NCBI RefSeq assembly: GCF_003344925.1
Contig: NZ_CP031188.1
Coordinates: 2,153,001-2,217,000, forward strand
DNA length: 64,000 bases
From: Flavobacterium arcticum
GTDB taxonomy: Bacteria; Bacteroidota; Bacteroidia; Flavobacteriales; Flavobacteriaceae
Reading direction: 5' to 3'
Part shown: in pieces, positions 34,466-45,105 of the stretch
Layout of the letters: every line of letters starts with the position of its first letter
Numbering within the stretch: position 1 is the first letter of the stretch
The notes under the pieces: model-generated
Databases searched by the model: none
The model's input: only the letters and a program-made list of their open reading frames with translations
Told to the model about the DNA's origin: nothing
Translations under genes and position numbers: made by a program

Positions 34466-36436
34466 ATGAGAAAATTAACATATTTTGTTTTTATGCTGTT
34501 TGCATTTATAACAGCAAATGCACAGATATTAGACCCAGTAAAATGGACATCTAAAGTTGAGAAAAAATCAGATACAGAATACTTACTTATATTTGATGCT
34601 GTTATAGAAGATCATTGGCATGTATATTCACAGTTTACTCCAGATGGTGGAGGTTTACCCATGGAGGTTATATTTAATAATGCCGAAGGTAACTATGAAG
34701 CTGCTGGAAAAACAGAAGAAAGTGAAACAGTTACTGCATTCAACGATATTTTTGGAGTAGATGAGACTTTTTTTGAAGAAGATGCACAAATTAAACAATC
34801 TATAAAATTATTAAACCCTGATAATAGTATTGTTCAAGTAGAGCTTTTTTATCAGGCATGTAAAGAGTCCTGCATTCAGCAAAATAAGTTTTTTGAATTT
34901 GATTTAAAATCACTTAGTGCTAAAGAAGTACAATTTTTTGAAGCAGCAGCTACTACACCTAACAATGATAAGGGTAGTGAAAAAAAAGCTACTAGTATAG
35001 ATAAACCTGAGAAAGAGGAAGAACAAAAAGGATTAATAGCAATATTTTTTATAGCATTTATATCAGGTTTTGCTGCATTACTTACCCCTTGTGTATTCCC
35101 AATGATACCCATGACGGTGAGCTTTTTTACCAAACAAAGTAAAACAAAAGCCGCTGGTATAAAGAATGCTATTATTTATGGAGTATCTATTATAATAATA
35201 TATGTAATATTAGGCTCATTAGTAACAGCAATTTTTGGTGCCGACTCTTTAAATGCTCTTTCTACCAATGTATGGTTTAACATTATCTTTTTTATACTAC
35301 TTATAGTTTTTGCAATGTCTTTTTTAGGAGCATTCGAGATAATGTTACCCAATTCGTGGGCAAATAAAGTAGATAAACAAGCTGATAGAGGAGGTTTTAT
35401 AGGTATTTTATTTATGGCTTTAGCATTGGCTATTGTTTCGTTTTCATGTACAGGTCCTATTGTAGGCACATTACTTGTTCAGGCTGCTTCAAAAGGAGGT
35501 ATAGCACCTATAGTTGGTATGCTTGGTTTCTCTACAGCTATAGCATTACCCTTTATGCTTTTTGCAATGTTTCCGGGGTGGCTTAACAGTTTACCAAAAT
35601 CAGGTGGATGGCTTAATACCGTTAAAGTTGTTTTAGGTTTCTTAGAATTAGCGTTAGCATTCAAATTTCTATCGAATGCCGATTTAGTACTACAAATGCA
35701 TTTATTAGAAAGAGAAACATTTTTAGCAATATGGATAGCTGTTTTTGGAGTATTAGCTTTATATCTTTTTGGAAAAATTACATTACCTCACGATAGTCCT
35801 TTACCTTCAATTTCTGTAGGTAGGTTATTAATGGGACTTTTTGTACTTACATTTACAGTATATCTTATACCAGGATTATGGGGAGCACCTTTAAAACTTA
35901 TAAGTGGTTTTCCGCCACCATCGAGTTATAGCGAATCGCCATTTGGATTCGGAGGTTCAACAGGTGTAAGCAATGACCAAGAGTTACCTGATGGCGCTAA
36001 ATTAGCAGCACACGGTATTATCGGTTTTGAAGATTATGAAGAAGGATTGGCTTATGCTAAAGAGGTAAATAAACCTGTACTTATAGATTTTACAGGCTAT
36101 GCTTGTGTAAACTGTCGTAAAATGGAAGATTACGTATGGTCTGACGAAAGAATTCTTTCTATACTTAAAAATGATGTAGTACTAATTTCATTATATGTTG
36201 ATTATAAAAAAGAGCTACCTGAAAGCGAGCAATATGTATCTGAAACTACAGGTAAAAAGATAGTAACAGTAGGTAATAAATGGAGTGACTTTCAGATAAG
36301 TCGCTATAAAGCTAATGCACAACCTTATTATGTACTGATAAATCTTGATGAAGAAAACCTTAATGACCCTGTAGGGTATACTCCCGATATAGAAGAGTAT
36401 GAAAATTGGTTAAAATCTGGAATAGCAAATTTTTAA
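34466..36436 (+). CDS. dsbD: thiol:disulfide interchange protein, DsbD/cytochrome c biogenesis type
   Basis: 656 residues. Signal peptide at 1-19. The periplasmic N-domain (about 20-165) has a Cys pair in QACKESC. Eight or so membrane helices (about 188-475) include the DsbD motif LTPCVFPMIPMTV and the second Cys in SCTGP. A C-terminal thioredoxin-like domain (about 515-656) has the active site CVNC in TGYACVNCRKM. It moves electrons from cytoplasmic thioredoxin to periplasmic disulfides. The three-domain order is complete. It ends at a clear terminator and is last in the pabB-tilS-dsbD run. Confidence 0.94.
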   Translation: MRKLTYFVFMLFAFITANAQILDPVKWTSKVEKKSDTEYLLIFDAVIEDHWHVYSQFTPDGGGLPMEVIFNNAEGNYEAAGKTEESETVTAFNDIFGVDETFFEEDAQIKQSIKLLNPDNSIVQVELFYQACKESCIQQNKFFEFDLKSLSAKEVQFFEAAATTPNNDKGSEKKATSIDKPEKEEEQKGLIAIFFIAFISGFAALLTPCVFPMIPMTVSFFTKQSKTKAAGIKNAIIYGVSIIIIYVILGSLVTAIFGADSLNALSTNVWFNIIFFILLIVFAMSFLGAFEIMLPNSWANKVDKQADRGGFIGILFMALALAIVSFSCTGPIVGTLLVQAASKGGIAPIVGMLGFSTAIALPFMLFAMFPGWLNSLPKSGGWLNTVKVVLGFLELALAFKFLSNADLVLQMHLLERETFLAIWIAVFGVLALYLFGKITLPHDSPLPSISVGRLLMGLFVLTFTVYLIPGLWGAPLKLISGFPPPSSYSESPFGFGGSTGVSNDQELPDGAKLAAHGIIGFEDYEEGLAYAKEVNKPVLIDFTGYACVNCRKMEDYVWSDERILSILKNDVVLISLYVDYKKELPESEQYVSETTGKKIVTVGNKWSDFQISRYKANAQPYYVLINLDEENLNDPVGYTPDIEEYENWLKSGIANF

Positions 36437-36446
36437 ATAAATAATA

Positions 36447-36473
36447 AAATCCTCCCTAATTTTGGGAGGATTT
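36447..36473 (+). terminator. terminator of dsbD
   Basis: 10-bp perfect stem (36447-36456 with 36464-36473), 7-nt loop, followed by a T-rich tract. Confidence 0.85.
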
Positions 36474-36513
36474 ATTTTTTTAGATTATTTTCGGCTATCT
36501 AAAAAATTGCTAT

Positions 36514-38049
36514 ATGCTTATAAAAGTTTTCGGGAGTGCGGTATTTGGTGTAGAAGCCACTACTATTACTGTAGAAGTAAATATTGATAAAGGTATTGGT
36601 TATCACTTAGTAGGATTACCAGATAATGCTATAAAAGAGAGTAGCTACCGTATTGCTGCTGCTTTAAAAAATAACAGTTATCAACTTCCAGGAAAAAAGA
36701 TTACGATAAATATGGCTCCTGCCGACTTGCGAAAAGAAGGCTCTGCTTATGATTTGACACTTGCTATAGGTATACTTGCTGCAAGCGGACAAATAAAAGC
36801 CGACGAAGTAGGGAAATATATTATAATGGGGGAGCTTTCGCTAGACGGTAGCCTACAACCTATAAAAGGAGTATTGCCTATTGCCATAAAAGCAAAAGAA
36901 GATGGTTTTAAAGGTTTTTTTCTGCCAAAACAAAATGTAAAAGAAGCTGCAATTGTAGCGGGACTTGATGTATATGGAGTAGAAAATGTAACTGAAGTTA
37001 TTGACTTTTTTGAGGGTAGGGGAACTCTAGAACCTACTACTATAAATACTCGAGAAGAATTTTATAAAACCCTTGATTTTCCTGAATTTGATTTTAGTGA
37101 TGTAAAAGGACAAGAGAGTATAAAACGATGTATGGAGATAGCTGCCTCGGGCGGGCATAATATTATACTAATAGGACCACCAGGCTCAGGTAAAACAATG
37201 TTAGCAAAACGATTGCCTAGTATACTACCCCCAATGACATTGCGTGAAGCACTCGAAACTACAAAAATACATAGTGTAGCAGGTAAACTCAAAAATGTGG
37301 GGCTTATGAATCAGCGCCCTTTCAGGAGTCCGCATCATACTATTAGTAATGTAGCACTTGTAGGTGGTGGTAGCTATCCGCAACCAGGCGAAATTTCTAT
37401 GTCACACAATGGTGTACTTTTTCTAGATGAGCTACCTGAGTTTAAACGGGAAGTATTAGAGGTTATGCGACAACCACTCGAAGATAGAGAAGTAACTATA
37501 AGTCGGGCTAAATTTACCATAACCTACCCATCGTCTTTTATGTTGGTAGCGAGTATGAACCCTAGCCCTGGAGGATATTTTAATGACCCAGATGCTCCCG
37601 TTAGCTCATCACCACACGAAATGCAACGTTATTTGAGTAAAATATCAGGACCATTATTAGATAGGATAGATATTCATATTGAGGTTACTCCTGTACCTTT
37701 TGAAAAACTAAGCGATAACCATAAAGCAGAGAGTAGTGTAGAAATACGTAAACGTGTAACTAAGGCAAGAGAGGTACAAACACAGCGTTTTGAACAATTT
37801 GAAAATGTACATTATAATGCACAAATGAATACTAAACAAATACATGAGTATTGCCAGCTCGATACCGCTTCGCTTCAATTACTTAAAACAGCTATGGAGC
37901 GATTAAACCTTTCGGCACGGGCATATGACAGGATATTGAAAGTGAGCCGTACTATTGCCGATCTTGAAGGGACTCAAAATATAGCTTCGCACCATATATC
38001 TGAAGCAATACAGTATAGAAGTCTTGATAGAGAAGGGTGGCTCGGATAG
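36514..38049 (+). CDS. comM: YifB/ComM family Mg-chelatase-like AAA+ ATPase
   Basis: 511 residues. An N-terminal Lon-like ChlI domain (about 1-170) is followed by an AAA+ module with Walker A GPPGSGKT at 221-228 and Walker B LFLDELPEF. A C-terminal Mg_chelatase_C region contains LSARAYDRILKVSRTIADLE. ComM is a hexameric helicase that extends branch migration of integrating DNA during natural transformation. Here the role is by family only. Single gene with a palindromic terminator shared with the convergent gene. Confidence 0.92.
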   Translation: MLIKVFGSAVFGVEATTITVEVNIDKGIGYHLVGLPDNAIKESSYRIAAALKNNSYQLPGKKITINMAPADLRKEGSAYDLTLAIGILAASGQIKADEVGKYIIMGELSLDGSLQPIKGVLPIAIKAKEDGFKGFFLPKQNVKEAAIVAGLDVYGVENVTEVIDFFEGRGTLEPTTINTREEFYKTLDFPEFDFSDVKGQESIKRCMEIAASGGHNIILIGPPGSGKTMLAKRLPSILPPMTLREALETTKIHSVAGKLKNVGLMNQRPFRSPHHTISNVALVGGGSYPQPGEISMSHNGVLFLDELPEFKREVLEVMRQPLEDREVTISRAKFTITYPSSFMLVASMNPSPGGYFNDPDAPVSSSPHEMQRYLSKISGPLLDRIDIHIEVTPVPFEKLSDNHKAESSVEIRKRVTKAREVQTQRFEQFENVHYNAQMNTKQIHEYCQLDTASLQLLKTAMERLNLSARAYDRILKVSRTIADLEGTQNIASHHISEAIQYRSLDREGWLG

Positions 38050-38098
38050 TTTATACTTTCTTTTTATGTCTTACATAAATTATAATCGTAATATAATA

Positions 38099-38132
38099 AA
38101 TAAGCCTCTGATAGTAGTATCAGAGGCTTATT
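38099..38132. terminator. bidirectional terminator between comM and the PKD protein gene
   Basis: 15-bp perfect stem (38099-38113 with 38118-38132), 4-nt loop, A and T flanks on both sides. It is 50 nt after the comM stop and 24 nt from the convergent stop. Confidence 0.9.
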
Positions 38133-38155
38133 TATGTTTTAGTATATAAAATAGG

Positions 38156-40132
38156 CTACTTTTTAAATAACTTTATTACTTCTGAAGTATTGTTTTTATC
38201 TGATAAGTGTAAAAAATAAACACCAGATTCAAGACTATCAAAATATAATATTGTACTGCCAGCATCAAGATTACCCATAGCTATTTCACTACCTAAAATA
38301 GAATAAACTTTATAGGATAAAGCTTTTTCTGTTCTAACATTCAGAACTTCGTCAACAGGATTAGGATATACAGTTGCTAACGTGTTTTTAAATACAGCAG
38401 TGCCTAGGGTTGTAGCTTCTACTTCAGTACAATATTCTTCATCGCCACAGTCATTAGTTACGGTTACACAAACGTTATAAGTACCAAGGGTACTATATGA
38501 GTATTCTGGGCTTTCTACATCAGATGTTTGCCCATCACCAAAGCTCCATAAAATGGTATTATAAGGTGTTGTTCCTGTATAGTTAAAAGAAAAATTACTT
38601 CCGTTTTGCTCGTCAGGAACTACTCCAAAAGAGGGTTGTGGTATGCTACAATCACAATTCTCTGTACCATATTTTGCTATGAAAAAATCCCTTCCTTGTG
38701 CTCCATCTGCTAGAGTAGTATCGCCTATATACAAGAGGTTATCAAATCTTCCACCTACATAATAACTTCCGTAAATATCGGCAGTTATAGCATTACCATA
38801 ATCCCAATAACCAGAGTTACCTTCAATATCTGTAAGTCCTATAATACTACCGTCTTGTTTGTTAAAACGTGCTAAATAAATATCATACCCTTCGTTTGTT
38901 TCTTGTGATAATTCTAATCCATCCCAATTTAGTATACCAAAGCCTCCAGTTACGGCGACTTCATTGCCTTGTACGGTAATACTATATGCAGATGTTGAGC
39001 TATTTATAGTCGAGCCATTAGTGGCCCATATAACCTCACCTTCGGCATTTAATTTAATAATGTATGGAAATCCTCCGTTTGTTGGAGATGTAAAGGTTGT
39101 TTCTCCTAAAGTATTTCCGTCAAAGGTACTTCCAGATAAGTACAGCATATTATCACTATCTATAAACATATCCAAGATATCTGCCGAACCTTGTTCTATA
39201 GTAGAAACTATTTTCCATAAAAAGTTACCATCTTCATTAAAAGCTGCCAAAAAAGAGTTGTTACTTATTGTCTCACCATTAATATCCATATCTACTATAT
39301 CTGTATTTATTTTATTACATGAGATATAGAAATTGTTATTATTATGATCTAAAACCAGTTGCATATTTGGAATTGAATTCATAGAAGAATTTTCTATAGG
39401 TTGCATTTCTGATTCGGATGCTGTTATAAAATTACCATCTGCGTCATATTTAAAAATAAAAAGATTATTCCCCTCTAATGTATTTACAAAAGCTCCATCA
39501 GCATAAGTACCTGGTGGTATAAAACAAAGCCAATAGCTATTGCCAGCATCATCTACTTGAAAATCTAGAGATTTGCTGTTTATTAAAGCATCTGTATAAC
39601 TTATGTCTTCAGGTTGTGGCATTTCCATCCATAATAATTCTCCTTCAGAGCTGTATTTTACAATAAAAAGGTTTTGCTTGTTTAGGTTAACTGAAGAAGA
39701 AGAAGTAGGAAGGATAATGTCATACCCTGTTTCTCCTCCAAAATAAGCCTCTCCATTTCTTTTAATTTTTCCTACTGCATAAATATTACCTTGAGCATCA
39801 GTTTGTATACGTTGTATTTCATCAGTTCCAGGTCCGCCTATAACCCGTGACCATCGGTACTCGCCACTACAACTAAAGCTTGATATCATATAGTCAATAC
39901 CGTTAAAACCTTCTTTATTCACACCAGCTACCTGCAAACCATTTACTCCCACATTAGAAAGGCTGTATACATTACCATCATTATCTGTAGTTATGCATTT
40001 AACGGTTTCATCGTTAGCAGTATCTGAATCAAAACTTCCTCCGCTAACACCCCATTGCCAAGACTGGGCATTACTTATAGTGGTTATAAGGCATAAACTA
40101 AAAGCTAGTTTTATAAAGTATTTTTTTTTCAT
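38156..40132 (-). CDS. T9SS-exported protein with SBBP-like repeats and a PKD domain
   Basis: 658 residues with signal peptide (ending ISNAQ, about 23). Residues about 30-480 carry repeated blades of the form 'GNIYAVGKI', 'DNMLYLSGSTF', 'YYVGGRF', a beta-propeller of the SBBP/delta-60 kind. A PKD domain (about 505-570, LWSFGDGQTSD) follows. The last 75 residues are a T9SS type A sorting domain (VYPNPVDEVLNV, then SGVYFLHL, ending IKLFKK), which is removed as the protein is attached to or released from the cell surface. Role unknown, possibly adhesion or glycan binding. Confidence 0.88.
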   Translation of the reverse strand: MKKKYFIKLAFSLCLITTISNAQSWQWGVSGGSFDSDTANDETVKCITTDNDGNVYSLSNVGVNGLQVAGVNKEGFNGIDYMISSFSCSGEYRWSRVIGGPGTDEIQRIQTDAQGNIYAVGKIKRNGEAYFGGETGYDIILPTSSSSVNLNKQNLFIVKYSSEGELLWMEMPQPEDISYTDALINSKSLDFQVDDAGNSYWLCFIPPGTYADGAFVNTLEGNNLFIFKYDADGNFITASESEMQPIENSSMNSIPNMQLVLDHNNNNFYISCNKINTDIVDMDINGETISNNSFLAAFNEDGNFLWKIVSTIEQGSADILDMFIDSDNMLYLSGSTFDGNTLGETTFTSPTNGGFPYIIKLNAEGEVIWATNGSTINSSTSAYSITVQGNEVAVTGGFGILNWDGLELSQETNEGYDIYLARFNKQDGSIIGLTDIEGNSGYWDYGNAITADIYGSYYVGGRFDNLLYIGDTTLADGAQGRDFFIAKYGTENCDCSIPQPSFGVVPDEQNGSNFSFNYTGTTPYNTILWSFGDGQTSDVESPEYSYSTLGTYNVCVTVTNDCGDEEYCTEVEATTLGTAVFKNTLATVYPNPVDEVLNVRTEKALSYKVYSILGSEIAMGNLDAGSTILYFDSLESGVYFLHLSDKNNTSEVIKLFKK

Positions 40133-40150
40133 AGTTAAAAAAAGTTAATA

Positions 40151-40175
40151 AGCCGGGATGCAATGCATCCCGGCT
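40151..40175 (-). terminator. terminator of the large PKD protein gene
   Basis: GC-rich 12-bp perfect stem (40151-40162 with 40164-40175), 26 nt past the stop at 40201 on the minus strand and followed there by a T-rich tract. Confidence 0.8.
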
Positions 40176-40200
40176 GTTATTAATAGTTTTCGGAAATTAC

Positions 40201-43200
40201 TTATTTTACTATAAGTGCCTGTTGGCTAAGTACTGTTCCGTTAAGTTTCATTACTACAATGTATTGACCTGCAGAGAAACGTGCAAGATTAGAACTCCAT
40301 GTTCCTTTTGCATCTTTAGGATTATGGCTTTCCATGAGTACACCCATTAGGCTATACACTTCTAAGCGTCGGCTATCGCCGTCAACACTATTACCAAAAT
40401 CATATTGCAGTTGTACATTATCTTGTGCAGGGTTTGGAGATAATAAAAGGCTTATACCTTGTTTTTCATTATCATCTGCCGTTGCCATACGTTTTTCATC
40501 ACCTCTACACTCTGGTAGTTCAAATTTAAGTACTGTTAAACATGGTTTGCCCTCTATTGTACCTTCAAAAGCAATAACTACAGTACCACCTGTATACCCA
40601 TTAATTGGTATCATGTCTACAGCATATATCGCATTACCAGGATTAACAGTTATACTTGTTGGTTGGAATACTCCAAAACCGTTTAGCTCTGTAAGGGTTA
40701 GTTGTACAGGAATACCTTGAGGATTGTATATATCAAAATATATCCTATAAGAACAGAAACCTTCTTTATTACTTACCTTAACCTCTTTTACCTTAGCTTC
40801 AATCTCACACTTAGGACATTCGGTAAGATCTATATTTACTTCATCACTAACACGCTTACAATATCCATTATCTAACATAAGCTGATAAACTCCATTGCCT
40901 AATGGCGCTAAATCTAGAGGAGTAACAGATGAGTAAGTACCAGAGTCTTTTACATCACCATTTTGCAACCATTCCCAATATGGGAAAGTCATAACAGAAC
41001 TTGGACCTGTTAAAGAGCTTAAACTAAGTAATTCTTTACATATAGTATAACACCCTGTTGGTACTGTCCATAAGTGTATTGAAGGATCTTTTGGAAGTAC
41101 TATTGTTCTTGTTGTAGAACATCCAGAAGTGTTTGTATACCTTACTTGTATAGCACCTCCTTGATTTACATCGATTACTGGTCCTGTTTGACCATTACTC
41201 CAAGTGAATGTACCAGTACCTGGTGCACTTGCTTCAAGTGTAAAGGTATATGTCTCACAATCTACATTTATTATATTTATTTGAGGTACTGCTGGTAGTG
41301 GGTTTACTATTACAATATGGCTATCCGTATTTGTACAAAAACCACCATTACCATCTGGTATACTTACAGTTACTTCATACTCATAAGTGCCTACTGTATT
41401 TAGCGTTTGGCTTATACTGTTTTGCCCATTAAACTGAGTAAGTGGGTTGCCATCTAATGTCCATGCATAATCAACATCATTAGATCCTGAGGCTGTAGTA
41501 AGTGTAAAATTCTTACCTACACAAACTTCATCTTGCCCACCAATATTAGCAGTAGGAGGTATGATGAATGTTACTGTAACTTTATCACCACTTTCATTAA
41601 AGTCTTTGGTACAACCATTAGCGCTTTCTACACTTATCCAGTATGTACCAGATGTTGTAACATCAAATGTATTATTAGGGTGTGTAGTAGTGCCAATTTC
41701 GGTACTACCATTCATCCAGTGATACGTTTGAGGCGTAAGTCCTAGATTAGTATACCCTAATGTAATTGATGAACCGTCGCATGCTGTTTCAGCACTAGCA
41801 GTTAATTCACCATCTAAAGTATTGGTAGTTACAGTTACATTTTCATTATAAACTGCGCTACAACCATATTGATTAGTAACCGTTAGTGTAACATTATAAG
41901 ATGAAGGGGTTTCATAAACTTTTTCAGGTTCTTCTTGACGGTTTGAAGAGCTATCTCCAAACTCCCAAAGATAGCTAAGTCCTGGTTGTGTATCATCTGG
42001 TTCAAAAACAAAAACAGCATCTTGGCATCGTGGACCATTATGTGTAAATGTAGCTACTGGTAGTGTAGGTAGATCTATTGTTAATGGCGACACGCTACAT
42101 GGTGTACTATTAGGTCCATCTATAGTTAAACCAAGTGTATGAACACCAGGGGAAAGATAAACCGTTTTTGATGTAAGTAGACCTTGAGAATAATTAGTAC
42201 CATCAGCACTAAAAATGTGACTTGTTATATTATGATTAGGGTAGTGGTTAGAGTTGTCTAATAACGTTACTTCATAATTGTTATTAGGTCCACATGTAAT
42301 AGTATATTTAAGATCTGGCATATAAGAAACTATAACCGATGTACTCCTAGTTACAACACAATTACCATAAGTAACTTTGTAGAAAATGGTATAACTTCCA
42401 GATTCTGCAAAAGTAAACTGACCAGTATTATTTGTTGTACTTTGTGATACTGGTGGTGTATTGGTTACCCATTGTATACCACTTGGACTTCCCGTATATG
42501 TTGCATTTACTGTAATAGTACCGCAATTATTTACAGCCGAAGTTATTGTTACAGTTTCACCTGTTGTACATGGAGGTGGATCGGTACAGTTACCGTTAAA
42601 CGCTACTGTATTAGTTGTTGTGGTACATCCGTTAGTTCCTTCAACTACAGCATAGTAAGATCCGTAAGTAGTTGCTGTATAGCTTGATGCTGTAGGTCCT
42701 GAAAGAACAGGAGTCATACTAGTAGTTTTAAACCACTCTATATTTGTTACACCCGATAATCCTCCTTGTATGTTTACCGTTAATACTTGTGGAGACATAC
42801 TAGGGCATATTGCATAAACACCCGCAGGGCTTATACTTGCTACAGGAGAAGGCAATACTTCTATTTGATCATTTGCAATGGCATCATTAACACATCCATT
42901 TGCACCTGCTACAGTTACTTGTATATCATAATTAATTTGGCTACCACCACCAGCATAAGTATGGGTTGCTGTTAGCCAATTTGGCATACTATCGTCGGTT
43001 ATAATAGTAGTACCATCTCCAAAGTCCCATGTTATAGTTCCTGACGTTAATGCCGGAGTAGAAGTAAGGTTTAATGTTAATGGAGTTCCTTGACATATTT
43101 GGTTAGGAATATTACCTAATGACACCGTTGGAGATGTTATAATTTGTACTGGTAAAACCACATCTGGCTGTACTATACCACACTTAGTTACCGATGCTAC

Positions 43201-45105
43201 TACAAAAACAGGATTAGTACCAGTGAATTCATTCCATAGTACTTCTATATTTGTAGTTCCATTACCAGAGCTAACACTACCTGCTGTTGCAGGGGTTATT
43301 GACCATGAGTATGTTTCACCATCGTTATAATCTATTTGATAATCACCATAGGTACTTGAACATACAATTTGGTCTCCTGTAACTGCCATGTTTAGTACAG
43401 GCAATGTTACTGTTTTAGTAATAGTATCAGATACACAATTTGGTTCGGTTACATTTTCGCGCCATGCTTTAACAATGTAAGGGCCTGCTCCAGTAAAAGT
43501 TATAGATACATCGTTACCATAATTATTACCATCTATAGTTCCTCCAACTACTTCCCAGCCTATTTGTGTTCCTGTAATGTTATTTACAACACTATATGTT
43601 ACAGGCACATCTGGACAAGATTCATCTGGACCAATAATCGCAGTAGGAGCATCTTCTTGATCTCTTACTACAATAGTAACTACTCCTGATTTACAAAAAC
43701 TATTTCCAGTAACAGTAAGGGTATAGTTACCTGCTTCTGTAAAGTTATAACTAAAGGTATTACCGCTTCCTGCAGTTTCTCCATTTGGACCACTAAGTTC
43801 CCAGTTACCGCTATAACCACCTTGTATTTGGTAATTACCTGTACTAAAGTTACAAAGGTTAAAGTCACCATCTATAATAGCTTTTGGTCTTATATTAATA
43901 TATAATGTAGCTACACCACTACAGTTAAGTAAGGTATTATGGTATGTTGCATTAAGTGTTATATGTCCTGAATTATTATAGGTTTGAATTATAACTTCAT
44001 TAGCATTTTGAGACTCTACAAGTGTAGCACCTGTACCATTACTATTCAGCGTCCAGTCAAAAACTGTTGATGGCCATTGTGGTAATTTATAAATATTTTG
44101 TTCGTTAACACAAATTACATTTTCACCTTCAATAGTTCCTTGAGACTGTATAACAGGTATTTGTATAGTTACAATTCCTACACACTCTAAATCGCAGTGC
44201 GAAGCATCATAAGTTACATAACCAAATCCATCAGGTCCTACATTATCCCAGTTAACTTCTATAGAATTACCATAAGGCTGTTGTGATGCAATGGTTCCGC
44301 CTATAACACTCCAATTGTTGTGTCCTCCACATGCTTCTAGAACCTCTTGAGGTATACTGTAAGTAGCTTGTTCTCCATCACATACTACACTAGCACATGC
44401 AATTTCAAAACCACCTTCTTTAACCTTAAGTTTCATCTCATAAGTGTCTGTACAATTACAAGCATTAGTAACAGTAAGAGTCACATGATATACTCCAGGG
44501 TTAGAATATTGATGTGCAGGTTCAAACTCAGAAGAAGTGGTATTGTCTCCAAAATCCCAATAATAGGATATTAGCCCCGTTCCACCATTGGTTTCTGATA
44601 GGTTTATAAACTGGTGAGTTTCTTTTAAGCAGACCTCAACAGTATCTGCCGATATGTCTGGCATTAATCCAAAGAGTGCTGTGGGAGATATAATTACCTC
44701 TACACAAATTTCTTCTTCATATACCGTTTCATCGTTTTTAGTAACTTCAACTGAGACAGAACCCCATCCGGCATTCCCCCAGTTAACAACACATTGCGTA
44801 AGTGACGAACTTACAATTGTACCGCCTGCGGCATTCCAGTCAGAGGACACCCAGTTCGCGCTGTTTCCTGTAAGCGAATAAGTAACTGTACTCTGTTCGC
44901 ATACACGAACACAGGGGCCATCTTCAATTTCCTCTGTGTACTTTTCTCGTTTATCATCGTAAACGAGGCATCCGGTTTCTGAGTTCCAAGTGATTGAGAT
45001 TGCTTGGGCATAGGTCTTGCCCGTGAAAGTTAAAAGCCCAAATACAAGGGCGCACAAATACAGCAGAGCCTGCCGCTTTTGCGTAGGAGCATCTTTTTGC
45101 TTCAT
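40201..45105 (-). CDS. giant T9SS-exported multi-PKD surface protein
   Basis: 1634 residues from ATG 45105 (MKQKDAPTQK then a hydrophobic signal segment ending KTYAQ). A longer frame to 45135 is rejected because it puts ten extra hydrophobic residues before the signal. The body is Cys/Thr/Asn-rich with many Ig-like and PKD repeats. At least three have WDFGD-type cores (YYWDFGDNTTS, TWDFGDGTT, LWEFGDSSSN). The C-terminus is a T9SS type A sorting domain (LSPNPAQDNVQLQY ... GQYIVVMKLNG). It is probably a secreted or surface adhesin, perhaps used in gliding or attachment. Single gene with a terminator; a long gene-free upstream region follows. Confidence 0.88.
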   Translation of the reverse strand: MKQKDAPTQKRQALLYLCALVFGLLTFTGKTYAQAISITWNSETGCLVYDDKREKYTEEIEDGPCVRVCEQSTVTYSLTGNSANWVSSDWNAAGGTIVSSSLTQCVVNWGNAGWGSVSVEVTKNDETVYEEEICVEVIISPTALFGLMPDISADTVEVCLKETHQFINLSETNGGTGLISYYWDFGDNTTSSEFEPAHQYSNPGVYHVTLTVTNACNCTDTYEMKLKVKEGGFEIACASVVCDGEQATYSIPQEVLEACGGHNNWSVIGGTIASQQPYGNSIEVNWDNVGPDGFGYVTYDASHCDLECVGIVTIQIPVIQSQGTIEGENVICVNEQNIYKLPQWPSTVFDWTLNSNGTGATLVESQNANEVIIQTYNNSGHITLNATYHNTLLNCSGVATLYINIRPKAIIDGDFNLCNFSTGNYQIQGGYSGNWELSGPNGETAGSGNTFSYNFTEAGNYTLTVTGNSFCKSGVVTIVVRDQEDAPTAIIGPDESCPDVPVTYSVVNNITGTQIGWEVVGGTIDGNNYGNDVSITFTGAGPYIVKAWRENVTEPNCVSDTITKTVTLPVLNMAVTGDQIVCSSTYGDYQIDYNDGETYSWSITPATAGSVSSGNGTTNIEVLWNEFTGTNPVFVVASVTKCGIVQPDVVLPVQIITSPTVSLGNIPNQICQGTPLTLNLTSTPALTSGTITWDFGDGTTIITDDSMPNWLTATHTYAGGGSQINYDIQVTVAGANGCVNDAIANDQIEVLPSPVASISPAGVYAICPSMSPQVLTVNIQGGLSGVTNIEWFKTTSMTPVLSGPTASSYTATTYGSYYAVVEGTNGCTTTTNTVAFNGNCTDPPPCTTGETVTITSAVNNCGTITVNATYTGSPSGIQWVTNTPPVSQSTTNNTGQFTFAESGSYTIFYKVTYGNCVVTRSTSVIVSYMPDLKYTITCGPNNNYEVTLLDNSNHYPNHNITSHIFSADGTNYSQGLLTSKTVYLSPGVHTLGLTIDGPNSTPCSVSPLTIDLPTLPVATFTHNGPRCQDAVFVFEPDDTQPGLSYLWEFGDSSSNRQEEPEKVYETPSSYNVTLTVTNQYGCSAVYNENVTVTTNTLDGELTASAETACDGSSITLGYTNLGLTPQTYHWMNGSTEIGTTTHPNNTFDVTTSGTYWISVESANGCTKDFNESGDKVTVTFIIPPTANIGGQDEVCVGKNFTLTTASGSNDVDYAWTLDGNPLTQFNGQNSISQTLNTVGTYEYEVTVSIPDGNGGFCTNTDSHIVIVNPLPAVPQINIINVDCETYTFTLEASAPGTGTFTWSNGQTGPVIDVNQGGAIQVRYTNTSGCSTTRTIVLPKDPSIHLWTVPTGCYTICKELLSLSSLTGPSSVMTFPYWEWLQNGDVKDSGTYSSVTPLDLAPLGNGVYQLMLDNGYCKRVSDEVNIDLTECPKCEIEAKVKEVKVSNKEGFCSYRIYFDIYNPQGIPVQLTLTELNGFGVFQPTSITVNPGNAIYAVDMIPINGYTGGTVVIAFEGTIEGKPCLTVLKFELPECRGDEKRMATADDNEKQGISLLLSPNPAQDNVQLQYDFGNSVDGDSRRLEVYSLMGVLMESHNPKDAKGTWSSNLARFSAGQYIVVMKLNGTVLSQQALIVK

